Counted from the stretch's first letter, positions 35,731-44,797 are shown. The stretch: 64,000 nucleotides of DNA from Mycolicibacterium tokaiense (GCF_010725885.1 NZ_AP022600.1:1798001-1862000), one strand, 5' to 3'. Made by a program: numbers and translations. The notes: generated from the sequence alone by a model not told the origin.

Positions 35731-36760
35731 AACGCACGACGTGCCGCGCGATGGCCGCGGCGATCTCCATGAACCGCGACTTCACGGTCGGCGACATCTC
35801 ACCGGCGACGTCGATGACGCCGCCGGGGCGCAGGTGCGGATCGAAGGGCACCTCCACCACCACCTGCCCGCGACTGGTGAACTGATAGGCCAGCGACGAG
35901 CGGGTCTTCTTGTCGGAGTGTCCGTCAGAGTCGTTGAGCACCACCACGGTTCGCCGCAGCAGCTCGCCGCGTCCGTGATTGGCCAGCCATTCCATGGTCT
36001 GCGCGGCTGCTGCTGCGCCATCGGCCCACGGCGAGGACACCACGATCAGCGCGTCGAGGTCGCTGAGTGCCTCCTGGGTGACCGGCGCGTCCATCGTCGA
36101 GCCGCAGTCGATCACGGAGATGGTGAAATGCCGGTCCAGTCTTCGGGCGGTTTCGCGGTAGACGGCAGGATCGAGCACGCGGCGCCGCGTGGTCGGGTGC
36201 TCTCCGGCCAGCACGTACAGGCCGGTGGCGTTGTGGCCCAGCCGGCGTTGCAGGTCGGAAAACGTGTGCAGGTTCCGGTCGTTGGCCAGTTCCCAGTAGG
36301 ACCCCTGGACCCGGGGATCGATCCGGCTGGCCAGCCGGCCGAAGGCGGTGTCCGCGTCGATGGCCACCACCCGGTCCGACGGGCGCTGTTCGGCGAAGAT
36401 CGACCCGATACTGGCGGCCACGGACGTTTTGCCGACGCCGCCCTTGCCCAGTACCCCGATCTTCAGCGGGCCGCGAAACGGGGCGCGCACGACGGCAGCC
36501 AACTCGGCCTGGCGGCGCTGGTCCGCCGACGGCCCGGGATTCACCAGGCCGAAGGTGAGCCGGTGCACCACCCGCCGCCAGCCCGAGTCCGGTCGCGGCT
36601 TCTGCTGTCGAGGCGGCTGCTGGGGAAGGGGTGCGGGCGCCTGGCGTGGTGGCGCCTGGGGAGACGGCGGGTAGGGCGGAGCCTGCTGCGGATGCCAGGC
36701 GGGCCTGGGTGGAGGCCATCCGCCCGCGGGTGGTCGAGGCAGGTTCTCGCGGTCCGGCAC
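35729..36760 (-). CDS. EspI-like protein: proline-rich N-terminus plus MinD/ParA ATPase
   Basis: 343-aa protein. Residues 1-55 are Pro/Gln-rich. A motif WRRVVHRLTFGLVNPGPSAD (about 59-78) parallels the MinD-like ESX-2 protein. The ATPase domain has deviant Walker A LGKGGVGKTS (about 103), AIDADTAFG and VIDCGSTMD. The architecture is that of EspI (Rv3876) of ESX-1, though shorter. GTG 36760 follows GGGAG. It faces eccA, the orientation espI would have if ESX-1 lay here as in M. tuberculosis. It could instead be an ESX-2-specific paralog. Confidence 0.75.
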   Translation of the reverse strand: MPDRENLPRPPAGGWPPPRPAWHPQQAPPYPPSPQAPPRQAPAPLPQQPPRQQKPRPDSGWRRVVHRLTFGLVNPGPSADQRRQAELAAVVRAPFRGPLKIGVLGKGGVGKTSVAASIGSIFAEQRPSDRVVAIDADTAFGRLASRIDPRVQGSYWELANDRNLHTFSDLQRRLGHNATGLYVLAGEHPTTRRRVLDPAVYRETARRLDRHFTISVIDCGSTMDAPVTQEALSDLDALIVVSSPWADGAAAAAQTMEWLANHGRGELLRRTVVVLNDSDGHSDKKTRSSLAYQFTSRGQVVVEVPFDPHLRPGGVIDVAGEMSPTVKSRFMEIAAAIARHVVR

Positions 36761-36843
36761 TACGTGGCTCCCTCGTGCGTAACGGCTTCTTGACCTCAGT
36801 ATCCGCCCAGGGCCGTGTGGTCACACAAGCCGTCCCCCACCCA

Positions 36844-37281
36844 TCACAGGCGAGGTTGCTGCTGTGGTTCGCCGCCACCCCAGTACAACCAGCCCCACTC
36901 GTCCCCGTTGCGTTCGAAGATGCCGATCGTCACGTACGGCACGACCACCGGCGTTCCGTTTTCGACCGTGTGGGCGTCGATGCGAATCTGCGCCCAGGCG
37001 ATCTGATCGCGCATCCATGACACCACGACGCGCGGCTCCCACCGCACCTTCGAGGTGGTCACCAGGGAGATGCCGCTCTGTGCCGCGTCCGGGCCCATGA
37101 AGTACTCGTCCAGACCGGATCCGGAGATGGCCACGTCGGGGGACGCGAAGAGCTTCGCCACATCCGATCCCGGCGTCGAGAGGCCGGCCAAAGTCTCTGT
37201 GATGAATGCGTTGAGCGAATCCCGAACAGCTGTGTCGGTGATCATCGACGGTGAGGTGTAGCCGCGCAGGCTTTCGATCAT
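36844..37281 (-). CDS. SnoaL/NTF2-like protein
   Basis: 145-aa protein of the NTF2/SnoaL_3 fold: helices at the start (AVRDSLNAFITETLAGL), then GSGLDEYFMGPDA and strands WAQIRIDAHTVENGTPVVVPYVTIGIFERNGDEW. The start is ATG 37281, 5 nt after GGAGG. It lies 33 bp downstream of the isochorismatase-like gene and is probably co-transcribed from the ECF-type promoter at 37973-38016. The substrate or partner is unknown. Confidence 0.7.
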   Translation of the reverse strand: MIESLRGYTSPSMITDTAVRDSLNAFITETLAGLSTPGSDVAKLFASPDVAISGSGLDEYFMGPDAAQSGISLVTTSKVRWEPRVVVSWMRDQIAWAQIRIDAHTVENGTPVVVPYVTIGIFERNGDEWGWLYWGGGEPQQQPRL

Positions 37282-37314
37282 GATGTCCTCCAGGGTGTGA
37301 CGACGCACGGGACC

Positions 37315-37947
37315 TCAGCCTTGGATGTTCTTCTCGGGGTTGAAGCCGTCAGAACTCTCGAATACGTCCATGAAGCCGGTCAACGTTTCGTCGCGATTCC
37401 AGTCGCGCTGGAGCTCGCAGTACATCTGCACCCGGCTGATCAGTGTGGCGCCCGCCTGTTCGACACGGCGAAGTGCCGCTCGGTGCGCCGCGACCGAGGT
37501 GCCGCCGACCGCGTCGACGGGGATGTAGACCTCGTAACCCTGATCGATGGCGTCCAGGGCAGGAAACGTCAGACACGCCTCCGTCCACAGTGCCGTCATG
37601 ATCAACTTCCTGCGGCCCGTCTCCTCGACGGCTCGCCTGAACTCCACGTCCTCCCAGCTGTTGATCGACGTGCGGTCATAGGTGGGGTAGTTGCCCAGGA
37701 CGTCCATGAGGGGCTGTATCGGCGGCTTGTTCCGCCCCGTCTCGATATTCACTGTCGAGTGCACAACCGGTAGCCCGTAATTCACGGCTGCTTTGGCGCA
37801 GCCGACGATGTTGAAGACCAGCTCATCCTGCGGAATCGAGCGGATGGAGCTGACCTGAATCGGTTGGTAGTCGATGATGACAAAAGCCGAATTCTCCGGC
37901 GTCAGAAGGTTGTCGAACTTCGGGTCGCGAATGGCTTGGCTCGTCAT
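37315..37947 (-). CDS. Isochorismatase-family (cysteine) hydrolase
   Basis: 210-aa hydrolase of the isochorismatase/YcaC family. The catalytic Asp is in AFVIIDYQ (about 25) and the nucleophilic Cys in WTEACLTFPALDAI (about 119), with the family cis-peptide region before it. These enzymes hydrolyse amides or ethers (N-carbamoyl amides, ureidoacrylate, isochorismate); the substrate here cannot be told. RBS AAGGAG precedes ATG 37947. A 44-bp promoter element upstream is shared with the ECF sigma operon, suggesting stress-regulated expression. Confidence 0.82.
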   Translation of the reverse strand: MTSQAIRDPKFDNLLTPENSAFVIIDYQPIQVSSIRSIPQDELVFNIVGCAKAAVNYGLPVVHSTVNIETGRNKPPIQPLMDVLGNYPTYDRTSINSWEDVEFRRAVEETGRRKLIMTALWTEACLTFPALDAIDQGYEVYIPVDAVGGTSVAAHRAALRRVEQAGATLISRVQMYCELQRDWNRDETLTGFMDVFESSDGFNPEKNIQG

Positions 37948-37972
37948 GGAAACTCCTTGTCGTCGAGAGCTT

Positions 37973-38016
37973 CAGACTCGCGGAGCGGGTGCCGCCTTCG
38001 CGTCCGTGAGAATCCC
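37973..38016 (-). promoter_or_regulatory. ECF-type promoter element, copy B
   Basis: On the minus strand: GGGATTCTCAC-G-GACGCGAAGG (38016-37995), a 13-nt variable spacer, then GCGAGTCTG (37981-37973). It equals copy A at 41166-41123 in every position of both blocks except one, with the same 13-nt spacing. If GAGTCT is the -10, the start falls near 37967, giving a leader of about 20 nt with AAGGAG. Confidence 0.6.
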
Positions 38017-38070
38017 TGAGACACCAGATGCCGCCCCGGATAACGCGGGGCGGCACGGTGATGCGTTCGG

Positions 38071-38283
38071 TCAGCGGACGTCGACGTACACGGCCTTGGT
38101 GTTCACCGGGGCGAACTGGTTGTCGGAGGTGGGGGCGGCCATCGCGAGGGGCGCAGATCCGAAAAGTGTGAGCACGCCCGCGGCGATGGCGGTGGCGAAT
38201 CCGAACGCAGAAGCGCACCGCCAGTGTCGGCGAGGCGCTGTGTGTCGGGTGTCGGAGTGGCTGAAAGTGGGCAACGCCGCCAT
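38071..38283 (-). CDS. Small secreted protein, unknown
   Basis: 70 aa: a basic N-region, a hydrophobic signal segment (about 24-48: CASAFGFATAIAAGVLTLFG) and an AMA-APTSD cleavage-type site, leaving about 20 mature residues (ending NTKAVYVDVR). It could be a peptide or a truncated remnant of a larger secreted protein. No good Shine-Dalgarno is seen at ATG 38283. It lies between two larger minus-strand genes. Confidence 0.45.
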   Translation of the reverse strand: MAALPTFSHSDTRHTAPRRHWRCASAFGFATAIAAGVLTLFGSAPLAMAAPTSDNQFAPVNTKAVYVDVR

Positions 38284-38348
38284 CAGCGCCGAGTACCTAG
38301 TCTCGATGTGCCCGCCTCTGAGCGACTAATGAGCGACAGCCACCATTG

Positions 38349-39362
38349 TTACCGGGAGACCCGGGGCGGGACATCGACGGTGTCGCCCGCGACATCGATG
38401 GCGACCTTGCCATGCAGCGCATACGCTCGCCGATTCTCCAAGATCTCGTGCGCCTCGCCCACTCGAGCGAGCTCGAGGGTTGCGCCGATGACCGGCTTGA
38501 CGAGTCCACGCTCCACCAGCGCGGTGAGCGCGTCCAGCTTCGCCTGATTCTGCCGGGTGAAGACGAAGTGGTAGGCGGCGTTCTTGCCCCAGGCCTCGAG
38601 GAGATTCTGGGGTTGGGCGATGTCGACGATACTGACGACACGCCCGAAATCGGCCAGTATCAAGGGACTTCGGGTGAGGGTGTCACCGCCGATCGTGTCG
38701 AAGACGACATCGACTCCCTGACCCCGGGTCAGCTCGGCTACGGCATCGACATAATCGGCCGAGGCATAGTCGACCGCCGCGTCCGCGCCGAGGGAGCGGA
38801 CGAAGTCGTGATCGGCGGCTTTCGCGGTGGTGATCACCCGCGCGCCCATTGCTTTCGCCACCTGTATCGCGATCGTCCCCGTTCCACCCGCGCCGGCGTG
38901 GATGAGGATCGTCTCCCCCACGGTGAGTCCGGCGCGGTCGACCAGGGCCTCCCAGACCGTTCCACCGACCAGGGTCAGGCTCGCCGCCTCGAGGTGACTG
39001 AGGTTGTCCGGTTTGCGGGCGACCAGATCCACGTCGGCGACGTGCTGCTCGGCGTACGAGCCGGGACCGCCGAAGATCTTCGGCGTGTAGTACACCGCAT
39101 CGCCGATGTGGAACTCGCTGACGTGTGATCCGACTTCCTCGATCACCCCGGAGACGTCGTGTCCGATGATCGCCGGGAGTGCCACGAGGTCTGCGTAGTC
39201 ACCCCGACGGATCTGGTAGTCAAGCGGATTGACCGCGGTCGCATGAACGCGTACCCGGACCTGGCGGGGCCCGACCTCGGGAACAGCGACGGAGCGCAGT
39301 TCAAAACTGTCGGCAGCGCCGAAGCGGGTGAGAACGACGGCGGTCATCATGCTCGTGCTCAT
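38349..39362 (-). CDS. Zinc-independent quinone oxidoreductase-like (MDR family)
   Basis: 337-aa medium-chain reductase of the quinone oxidoreductase/crotonyl reductase type. Motifs are [13 protein letters not shown] (about 52), [12 protein letters not shown] (about 70) and the NADPH loop [20 protein letters not shown] (about 158-177). The zinc-binding cysteines of alcohol dehydrogenases are missing. ATG 39362 follows GAGGA. It lies 46 bp downstream of the cutinase gene on the same strand. The substrate is unknown. Confidence 0.82.
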   Translation of the reverse strand: MSTSMMTAVVLTRFGAADSFELRSVAVPEVGPRQVRVRVHATAVNPLDYQIRRGDYADLVALPAIIGHDVSGVIEEVGSHVSEFHIGDAVYYTPKIFGGPGSYAEQHVADVDLVARKPDNLSHLEAASLTLVGGTVWEALVDRAGLTVGETILIHAGAGGTGTIAIQVAKAMGARVITTAKAADHDFVRSLGADAAVDYASADYVDAVAELTRGQGVDVVFDTIGGDTLTRSPLILADFGRVVSIVDIAQPQNLLEAWGKNAAYHFVFTRQNQAKLDALTALVERGLVKPVIGATLELARVGEAHEILENRRAYALHGKVAIDVAGDTVDVPPRVSR

Positions 39363-39408
39363 GTGCGATTCCTCATCTCGTGGGTGGTTCGTGGACAGGG
39401 TGGTTCGG

Positions 39409-40098
39409 TCAACCGCTGCGCAGCCGCTCGGCAGCGAAATCGGCTGCCCTGCCTGCCATTCCGTTGACCACATAGGCGCTGTGGGCGCTGCGGTCGAACG
39501 CACCCGGCTCGCACACCGGATCTTTCGGTGCACACAGATCCAGGGTTTTGTCGAGAAAAGCGGGACCTATCGCCATGGGTGGCGCGTCGTGCCGCAGCAA
39601 CCGCAGGATCTCCGGCGAGGGTTTACCGAACAGGACCACAGCGGCGACGCTCTCGGCGACGTCCGCGGACAGCGCGGTCAGGGCATATCCGGCGGGAACG
39701 GTCTCGCTGGTGACGTACCCGCTCACGGCCGCGCCCTGGGAGTAGCCGCCGAGGACGATCTCGGTGCCGGGGCAGGTGGCTGCGAGGTCACGCAGTCGAT
39801 TGCTCGCATCCGCGATGCCCTGCGCCGCGAGCTCGAACTGAGCGGATGCGGGGTAACGCACGGCGTGCACGCCGACGGAGCGGCCGGGTAGTCGTTGGCG
39901 CAGCGCCTCGATGAAAGCCTCGCCGACCCTCCCGACACCGGGACCCTCGAACGTGCCGCGCGCGAAGACAACTTCGACATCAGAACAGCCGGTGATCGAG
40001 ACGGCCGGCTCTCCCTCTGCCCGTCCCGGGGTCACGGCGATGAACAGTGCGGCTGCCGCCGCACCGACGGCCATCGCGTAGAGCGATCGGCGTGTCAC
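39409..40098 (-). CDS. Secreted cutinase-like esterase
   Basis: 229-aa secreted alpha/beta hydrolase of the cutinase (CFP21/Cut) family. It has a signal peptide (about 1-28), nucleophile GGYSQGAA (about 118), catalytic Asp in DPVCEPG (about 196) and His in SAHSAYV (about 209), and the conserved disulfide cysteines. Such enzymes act on esters, lipids or cutin. GTG 40098 overlaps the ECF sigma stop codon (GTGA), so it is translationally coupled to the sigma factor and sits where an anti-sigma gene would be expected. Confidence 0.87.
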   Translation of the reverse strand: MTRRSLYAMAVGAAAAALFIAVTPGRAEGEPAVSITGCSDVEVVFARGTFEGPGVGRVGEAFIEALRQRLPGRSVGVHAVRYPASAQFELAAQGIADASNRLRDLAATCPGTEIVLGGYSQGAAVSGYVTSETVPAGYALTALSADVAESVAAVVLFGKPSPEILRLLRHDAPPMAIGPAFLDKTLDLCAPKDPVCEPGAFDRSAHSAYVVNGMAGRAADFAAERLRSG

Positions 40099-40697
40099 GC
40101 GCGGTCCCCACGATCATCGACGAGGGCGCGCAACAAGACGCGCAACTGGGATCGACCGCGGTGCAGTCGGGACGTGACCGTGCCCACCGGGGTACCCATG
40201 ATCGCGCTGATCTGCTCGTAGCTCAGGCCCTCGACGTCGGCGAAGTACACCGCCATCCGGTGCTCGATGGGCAGGGCATCCAGGGCTCTGACGATGGCGA
40301 CGTCGGGCAACGTCTCCAATACCTCGACCTCCGCGGAGCGCAACGCTCCCGGTGCGCCGTCGAGCAGCTGCCGGTCGCCGACGGTGTCGATGGGGACCTC
40401 GGCAGGCCGGCACATCCGCTTGCGGTGACCACTGATGTGGGCGTTGGCTTGGATGCGAAAGAGCCACCCCTTGAGGTTCGTTCCTCGTTGAAAGGTCCGA
40501 AAACCCGCAAACGCCCGCACCATGGTCTCCTGCACCAGGTCTTCGGCGTCGGCACGCTGCAGGGTCATCCGCATTGCCCCACCCAACAGCGTGTCCATGA
40601 GCGGCATCACCTCACGCTCGAACCGTGCGGCCAGTTCGGCGTCGGTACCGTCGGGGTCTGCGCTGTGCAGACGTGCAGCGCTTCGCAGGTTGCTCAT
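40095..40697 (-). CDS. ECF sigma factor (SigH/SigR-like)
   Basis: 200-aa extracytoplasmic-function sigma factor. Region 2 shows [20 protein letters not shown] and [15 protein letters not shown] (about 50-90). Region 4 shows [41 protein letters not shown] (about 140-185). It closely resembles SigH, but no RshA-type anti-sigma gene (HxxxCxxC) follows. It is preceded 9 bp away by an NTF2-like gene and followed by a cutinase. It is probably expressed from the promoter at 41123-41166, whose twin drives another operon. Confidence 0.88.
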   Translation of the reverse strand: MSNLRSAARLHSADPDGTDAELAARFEREVMPLMDTLLGGAMRMTLQRADAEDLVQETMVRAFAGFRTFQRGTNLKGWLFRIQANAHISGHRKRMCRPAEVPIDTVGDRQLLDGAPGALRSAEVEVLETLPDVAIVRALDALPIEHRMAVYFADVEGLSYEQISAIMGTPVGTVTSRLHRGRSQLRVLLRALVDDRGDRA

Positions 40698-40706
40698 GAT
40701 GATCTC

Positions 40707-41117
40707 CTACGGCTCTTCGATCAGCGTCAGCGCCGGACGTCCACTCAGGGCTGCCAAGCGGTTCTGCAGTGCGACGATGGCGCGCATCGGCCGCAGATGG
40801 CAGGTCATCGAGGCGACTTTGCCTTCAGCGTTGATGCCGATCAGGTCGATACCGTCGAGATCCTCAGAACCCATCCTGGCGTTCGTCACGACCGCAAAAT
40901 CCCCGTCCCCGATCAGGATTTCGGTGACGGTGACATCATCGACGACCTCGAAGATCGCAGCAAGCATGCTTCCCACCTTGTCGCGGCCGACGATGGGCGC
41001 AGCATCGATGGGGGTCTCGAGGATGACGTACTCGGCGATGTGCGCTGCTGCGCCGACGGCATCGCCGGCCTGCAGCGCGGCCAGGAATGCCGAAAGCCCC
41101 TGGGGGATGTCGTCCAC
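40707..41117 (-). CDS. NTF2/SnoaL-like protein upstream of the ECF sigma gene
   Basis: 136 aa from GTG 41117; GTG 41123 would add two residues but lies inside the promoter. It has an NTF2-like fold (IPQGLSAFLAALQAGDAVGAAAHIAEYVILETPI, PIVGRDKVGSMLAAIFEVV, DLIGINAEGKVASMTCHLRPM). GTG 41117 is 6 nt after the GAGTCT box, so a leaderless mRNA is predicted. SnoaL-like domains are fused to the C-terminus of ECF41-type sigmas and SigJ, where they modulate activity; here the domain is a separate, co-transcribed protein. A regulatory role toward the sigma factor is inference. Confidence 0.7.
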   Translation of the reverse strand: MDDIPQGLSAFLAALQAGDAVGAAAHIAEYVILETPIDAAPIVGRDKVGSMLAAIFEVVDDVTVTEILIGDGDFAVVTNARMGSEDLDGIDLIGINAEGKVASMTCHLRPMRAIVALQNRLAALSGRPALTLIEEP

Positions 41118-41122
41118 AAACA

Positions 41123-41166
41123 CAGACTCGCAGGGTCAGCCTTCCCTTCGCGTCGGTGAGAATCCC
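41123..41166 (-). promoter_or_regulatory. ECF-type promoter element, copy A (sigma operon)
   Basis: On the minus strand: GGGATTCTCAC-C-GACGCGAAGG (41166-41145), a 13-nt spacer, GCGAGTCTG (41131-41123). It is the twin of 37973-38016. Its position before the NTF2-sigma-cutinase operon suggests autoregulation by the encoded ECF factor. Confidence 0.6.
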
Positions 41167-41187
41167 GTACGCGGTCCGTCGGGCGGG

Positions 41188-41748
41188 TCAGCGAGCCTGC
41201 TGGAAAACGATGCTCAGGATGCGGTCGATGTATGCCGGTTCCAGTGGCATGGCGTGTACCAGCCGGTACTCGATCACCCCGTAGAGCAGGTCGCGCATGG
41301 CCTGCCAGTCAGCGTCGGCGCTCATCTCGCCGCGCTGTTGCGCCGAGGCGACACGCGCGCCGAAGTCCTCGATGTTCGGTGCGATGATCTGATCGAACAG
41401 CGCGTGCCGGAGGTCGGAGTCGGACTGCCCGGCAGCGATCAGACACCGGTACGCCCCGCCGAAGTCGGTGGTCGTGATCAGCTCCAGGATCGCCGTGAGT
41501 TGGGTCCGGACGTCGGCGACGATGTTGCCGGTATCGCGCAGCGATACCACGCTGCCAAGGCTTTCGGTCGCCGCTTCGAGGATCACCGCACCTTTGGATG
41601 GCCACCAGCGGTAAATGGTCTGCTTGCTCACGCCTGCCCGCCGGGCGATCGCCTCGATCGAGATGTTGTCGTACGCGAGCTCGCCGATCAGGGACATCGA
41701 CGCGTCGAGAATGGCGCGACGCGACTGCTCGCTGCGGTTGGCCGGCAT
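41188..41748 (-). CDS. TetR-family transcriptional regulator
   Basis: 186-aa TetR repressor. The N-terminal HTH is clear (RRAILDASMSLIGELAYDNISIEAIARRAGVSKQTIYRWW, about 10-50), and a TetR_C-type ligand domain follows. It is divergent from the large LuxR-type gene (115-bp gap) and upstream of the sigma operon on the same strand. Ligand and targets are unknown. Confidence 0.85.
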   Translation of the reverse strand: MPANRSEQSRRAILDASMSLIGELAYDNISIEAIARRAGVSKQTIYRWWPSKGAVILEAATESLGSVVSLRDTGNIVADVRTQLTAILELITTTDFGGAYRCLIAAGQSDSDLRHALFDQIIAPNIEDFGARVASAQQRGEMSADADWQAMRDLLYGVIEYRLVHAMPLEPAYIDRILSIVFQQAR

Positions 41749-41863
41749 AGCAAGAACTTAGACGAGCACCGACATCGCCGGCCTCGTGCCCAGAGGCAGC
41801 TGTTGACTCGGTGCGGACCGTCTCGTATCGTTTCTTTGACCCCGCCTCAGGAAGGACTCTTTC

Positions 41864-44620
41864 GTGTCCGTCGGGCTGAGCACTTCGCAGGACGACGCTG
41901 CGCCCTGCGGCCTGCTGGGTCGACGCGCCGAACGCGCTGCGGTCGACACCCTTCTGACTGCGGCTCCGACGGGGCGCAGCGGCGTGCTCGTGGTGCGCGG
42001 CGAAGCGGGCATCGGCAAAACGGAGCTCCTGAAGTACGCGCGCGCAACCGCTGTCCCCCTGGGTATTCGGGTGGAATCCGCGGTCGGAGTGGAATCCGAG
42101 ACGCAGTTTGCGTTTGCGGGGTTGCACCAATTGTGCGGACCGTTGCTGGACCGAATCGACACCCTCCCACCGCCGCAGCACGCCGCAGTCGGTGTGGCGC
42201 TGGGCCGTGAGCCGGGTCCCGCACCGGACCGCTTCCTGGTCGGACTCGCCATCCTCAACCTCCTCGCCGAGCACGGGCCGATGCTGTGCCTCGTCGACGA
42301 TGCGCACTGGCTGGATCAGGCGTCGGCCCAGGTCCTGGCGTTCGTGGCGCGGCGGGTGGCGGCCGAACAGCTGGTGCTGATGTTCTCGGTGCGCGAGCCG
42401 GGCAACAGCGGTGCGGACCTGTTGGCCGGACTACCCGAGATACGCCTGGACGGGCTCGCGGACGCCGATGCGCGGGTCCTGCTGAGCAATACTGTGTGCG
42501 CACCGCTCGATCGCAGAGTGCGCGAACGCATCATCGCCGAGGCGCGCGGCAACCCGCTGGCCCTGCTGGAACTGCCCAGCGGCGTGCAGATGGCCGGTGG
42601 GTTCGAACGCCCCGACATCATGAGCGTGCCACGCCGGATCGAGGACACATTCGCGCGCCGCTCGAGCAGTCTGCCCGCTGACACACAAGAGCTGATGTTG
42701 GTGGCCGCCTCTGAACCGACCGGCGATGTGGGGCTGCTCTGGCGCGCAGCGCACCATCTGGGAATCGATTGGGGCGCAATCACTCCCGCGGAAACTGCCG
42801 GGCTGCTGGAGATCGACACCCGAGTTCGGTTCCGCCACCCTCTGGTGCGTTCGGCCGTCTGCCGTGTTGCCACCGCACCGGAGCTTCGACGTGCCCACCT
42901 CGCCCTGGCGGCCGCCACCGATCCGCAGACCGATCCGGACCGCCGCGCGTGGCACCGCGGACAGTCGGTCCTGGGCACCGACGAACAGGCCGCCACCGAC
43001 CTGGAACGTTCGGCTGATCGCGCCCTGGCGCGCGGCGGGTTCGGTGCCGCCGCGGCATTCCTGCGGCGGGCAACCGAGCTGACGCCGGACCCCGCTCTAC
43101 GGGCACGACGTTCCCTGGATGCTGCCAATGCCCAGCACTGCGCCGGTGCGTCGCACGCCGCGCTGACGCTGCTGGAGAGTCTGGACGCCGGTCAGCTGGA
43201 TGCGCTGCACCGCGCCCGCTTGGAACTGCTGCGCGCTCAGATCACGTTTCACCTCACCCACGGCAGCGAAGCTCCGGGAATGCTGCTGGGCGCCGCTCGG
43301 TTGCTGGATCCCCTGGACCCCGCGCTGGCCCGGGAGACCTACCTGCAGGCCCTCGATGCGGCCACCATCACCGGCGCCTCGGGGTCGGGTCCCAGCCTGC
43401 TCGAGATCGCCGGAGCTGCCGGCGCGGCACCTGCGCCCACCGAGGCGCCAGGTCCGGCAGACCTGCTGCTGGGCGGGTTGGTGGTGGTGCACAGGCGCGG
43501 ATTCGCAGTCGGGGCGCCGGTCCTGCGGCAGGCGCTCGATGCGTTTCGCGAGCAGGTGCTCTCGGTCGAGACGGTCCGCGCCGGCGACGCCGGCAACTGG
43601 CTGTGGCTCGCCACGCGCACTGCAGCAGCACTCTTCGACGACGAGATGGTCATTGTCCTGGCCGACCGGTACGTACGACTCGCCCGCCAAGCCGGTGCCC
43701 TTGCCACGCTGCCCGCCGCGCTGGTCACGGCGTCGTGTGCGCGCATCTACACCGGCGAGCTCTCGCGCGCCGCCGAGCTGGCGGACGAGGCCGCGGCGAT
43801 ATCCCACGCGTTGGGCGTCGTACCGCTGAGCTATGCCCACACCCTGCTGGGCGCCTGGCGCGGCCGCGACATGGAGAACATCACGGCCGCAACACCACGC
43901 CCGCGGGGTATCGAAACCACCGTGGCCATGGGTGGGCTCGCGGTGCTGCACAACAGCCGCGGCAACTATCCGGCAGCGCAGGACGCAGCGGCGCGAGCCT
44001 GCGAAACATACGACCTGTCGATCAGGAGTCAGGCACTGCACGAGCTCGTCGAGGCGGCCGCCCGCGCCGGCGACCCAGACACCGCTCGGCGCGCCGCCGA
44101 CGAGCTCGGCGGGCATGCTCACGCCAGCGGCACCGACTGGGCTCTCGGCGTCGCGGCGCGTTCTCGAGCGCTGATCACCGCGGAAGCCGATGCCGAAGAG
44201 CACTACCGCGAGGCGATCGACCGGCTGCGACAGTGCCGGATGGGCGTCTTCCTGGCCCGCTCCCACCTCGTCTACGGCGAATGGCTGCGCCGTGAAGGCC
44301 GCCGTCATGACGCCCGCGAACAACTGCGCACCGCACACCGGCTCCTGACCGACATGGGTGCAGAAGCCTTCGCCGCCCGTGCGGCGCGCGAATTGCGCGC
44401 CACCGGCGAGTCCGCCCGTAAGCGCACCGCCCAACCCACCGATGCGCTCACCGCCCAGGAACTGACCATCGCCCGGCTGGTCGCGACCGGGGCCACCTCC
44501 CGGGAAGTCGGTGCGCAACTCTTCCTGAGCCCACGCACCATCGAAACCCACTTGCGAAACATCTTCCGCAAGCTGGGCATCACCTCGCGCCGGCAGCTCA
44601 GGGAACTGCCCCTGCTCTGA
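41864..44620 (+). CDS. Large ATP-binding LuxR-family (LAL) regulator
   Basis: 918-aa LAL regulator. The N-terminal AAA/NACHT-like ATPase has Walker A RGEAGIGKTELL (about 44) and Walker B LCLVDDAHWLDQ (about 143). A long TPR-like middle region follows, then a C-terminal LuxR HTH (LTAQELTIARLVATGATSREVG to RTIETHLRNIFRKLGI, about 860-910). GTG 41864 follows AGGAAGGA. Such proteins sense small inducers and activate operons; no target is evident. It lies between the ECF cluster and whiB6. Confidence 0.88.
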   Translation: MSVGLSTSQDDAAPCGLLGRRAERAAVDTLLTAAPTGRSGVLVVRGEAGIGKTELLKYARATAVPLGIRVESAVGVESETQFAFAGLHQLCGPLLDRIDTLPPPQHAAVGVALGREPGPAPDRFLVGLAILNLLAEHGPMLCLVDDAHWLDQASAQVLAFVARRVAAEQLVLMFSVREPGNSGADLLAGLPEIRLDGLADADARVLLSNTVCAPLDRRVRERIIAEARGNPLALLELPSGVQMAGGFERPDIMSVPRRIEDTFARRSSSLPADTQELMLVAASEPTGDVGLLWRAAHHLGIDWGAITPAETAGLLEIDTRVRFRHPLVRSAVCRVATAPELRRAHLALAAATDPQTDPDRRAWHRGQSVLGTDEQAATDLERSADRALARGGFGAAAAFLRRATELTPDPALRARRSLDAANAQHCAGASHAALTLLESLDAGQLDALHRARLELLRAQITFHLTHGSEAPGMLLGAARLLDPLDPALARETYLQALDAATITGASGSGPSLLEIAGAAGAAPAPTEAPGPADLLLGGLVVVHRRGFAVGAPVLRQALDAFREQVLSVETVRAGDAGNWLWLATRTAAALFDDEMVIVLADRYVRLARQAGALATLPAALVTASCARIYTGELSRAAELADEAAAISHALGVVPLSYAHTLLGAWRGRDMENITAATPRPRGIETTVAMGGLAVLHNSRGNYPAAQDAAARACETYDLSIRSQALHELVEAAARAGDPDTARRAADELGGHAHASGTDWALGVAARSRALITAEADAEEHYREAIDRLRQCRMGVFLARSHLVYGEWLRREGRRHDAREQLRTAHRLLTDMGAEAFAARAARELRATGESARKRTAQPTDALTAQELTIARLVATGATSREVGAQLFLSPRTIETHLRNIFRKLGITSRRQLRELPLL

Positions 44621-44730
44621 GCAGACGTCTGCTCCCCGGGGGTGACTTGCCGCGACCTCACCAACCGGGTTGCCTGACCGGCAGGAGCGAAGTGATTACT
44701 CACGCAAAGTATCGGGTACACCGCTGCTTA

Positions 44731-44768
44731 CCGTTTCAGTGCTACGGAAACGGGCGCTACGGTTTTAT
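44731..44768 (+). promoter_or_regulatory. Inverted repeat and promoter region of whiB6
   Basis: CCGTTTC (44731-44737), 9-nt spacer, GAAACGG (44747-44753) is a perfect 7-bp inverted repeat. GCTACGG occurs twice, 15 bp apart (44741-44747 and 44756-44762). A TTTTAT/TTATCG -10-like stretch follows at 44763-44770, about 30 bp before the ATG. The arrangement suggests a dimeric regulator bound over the -35 region. In M. tuberculosis whiB6 is controlled by PhoP and EspR-type factors; which protein acts here is unknown. Confidence 0.45.
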
Positions 44769-44797
44769 CGGCGCTGCGCGCCTGGGGAGGATTGGCC

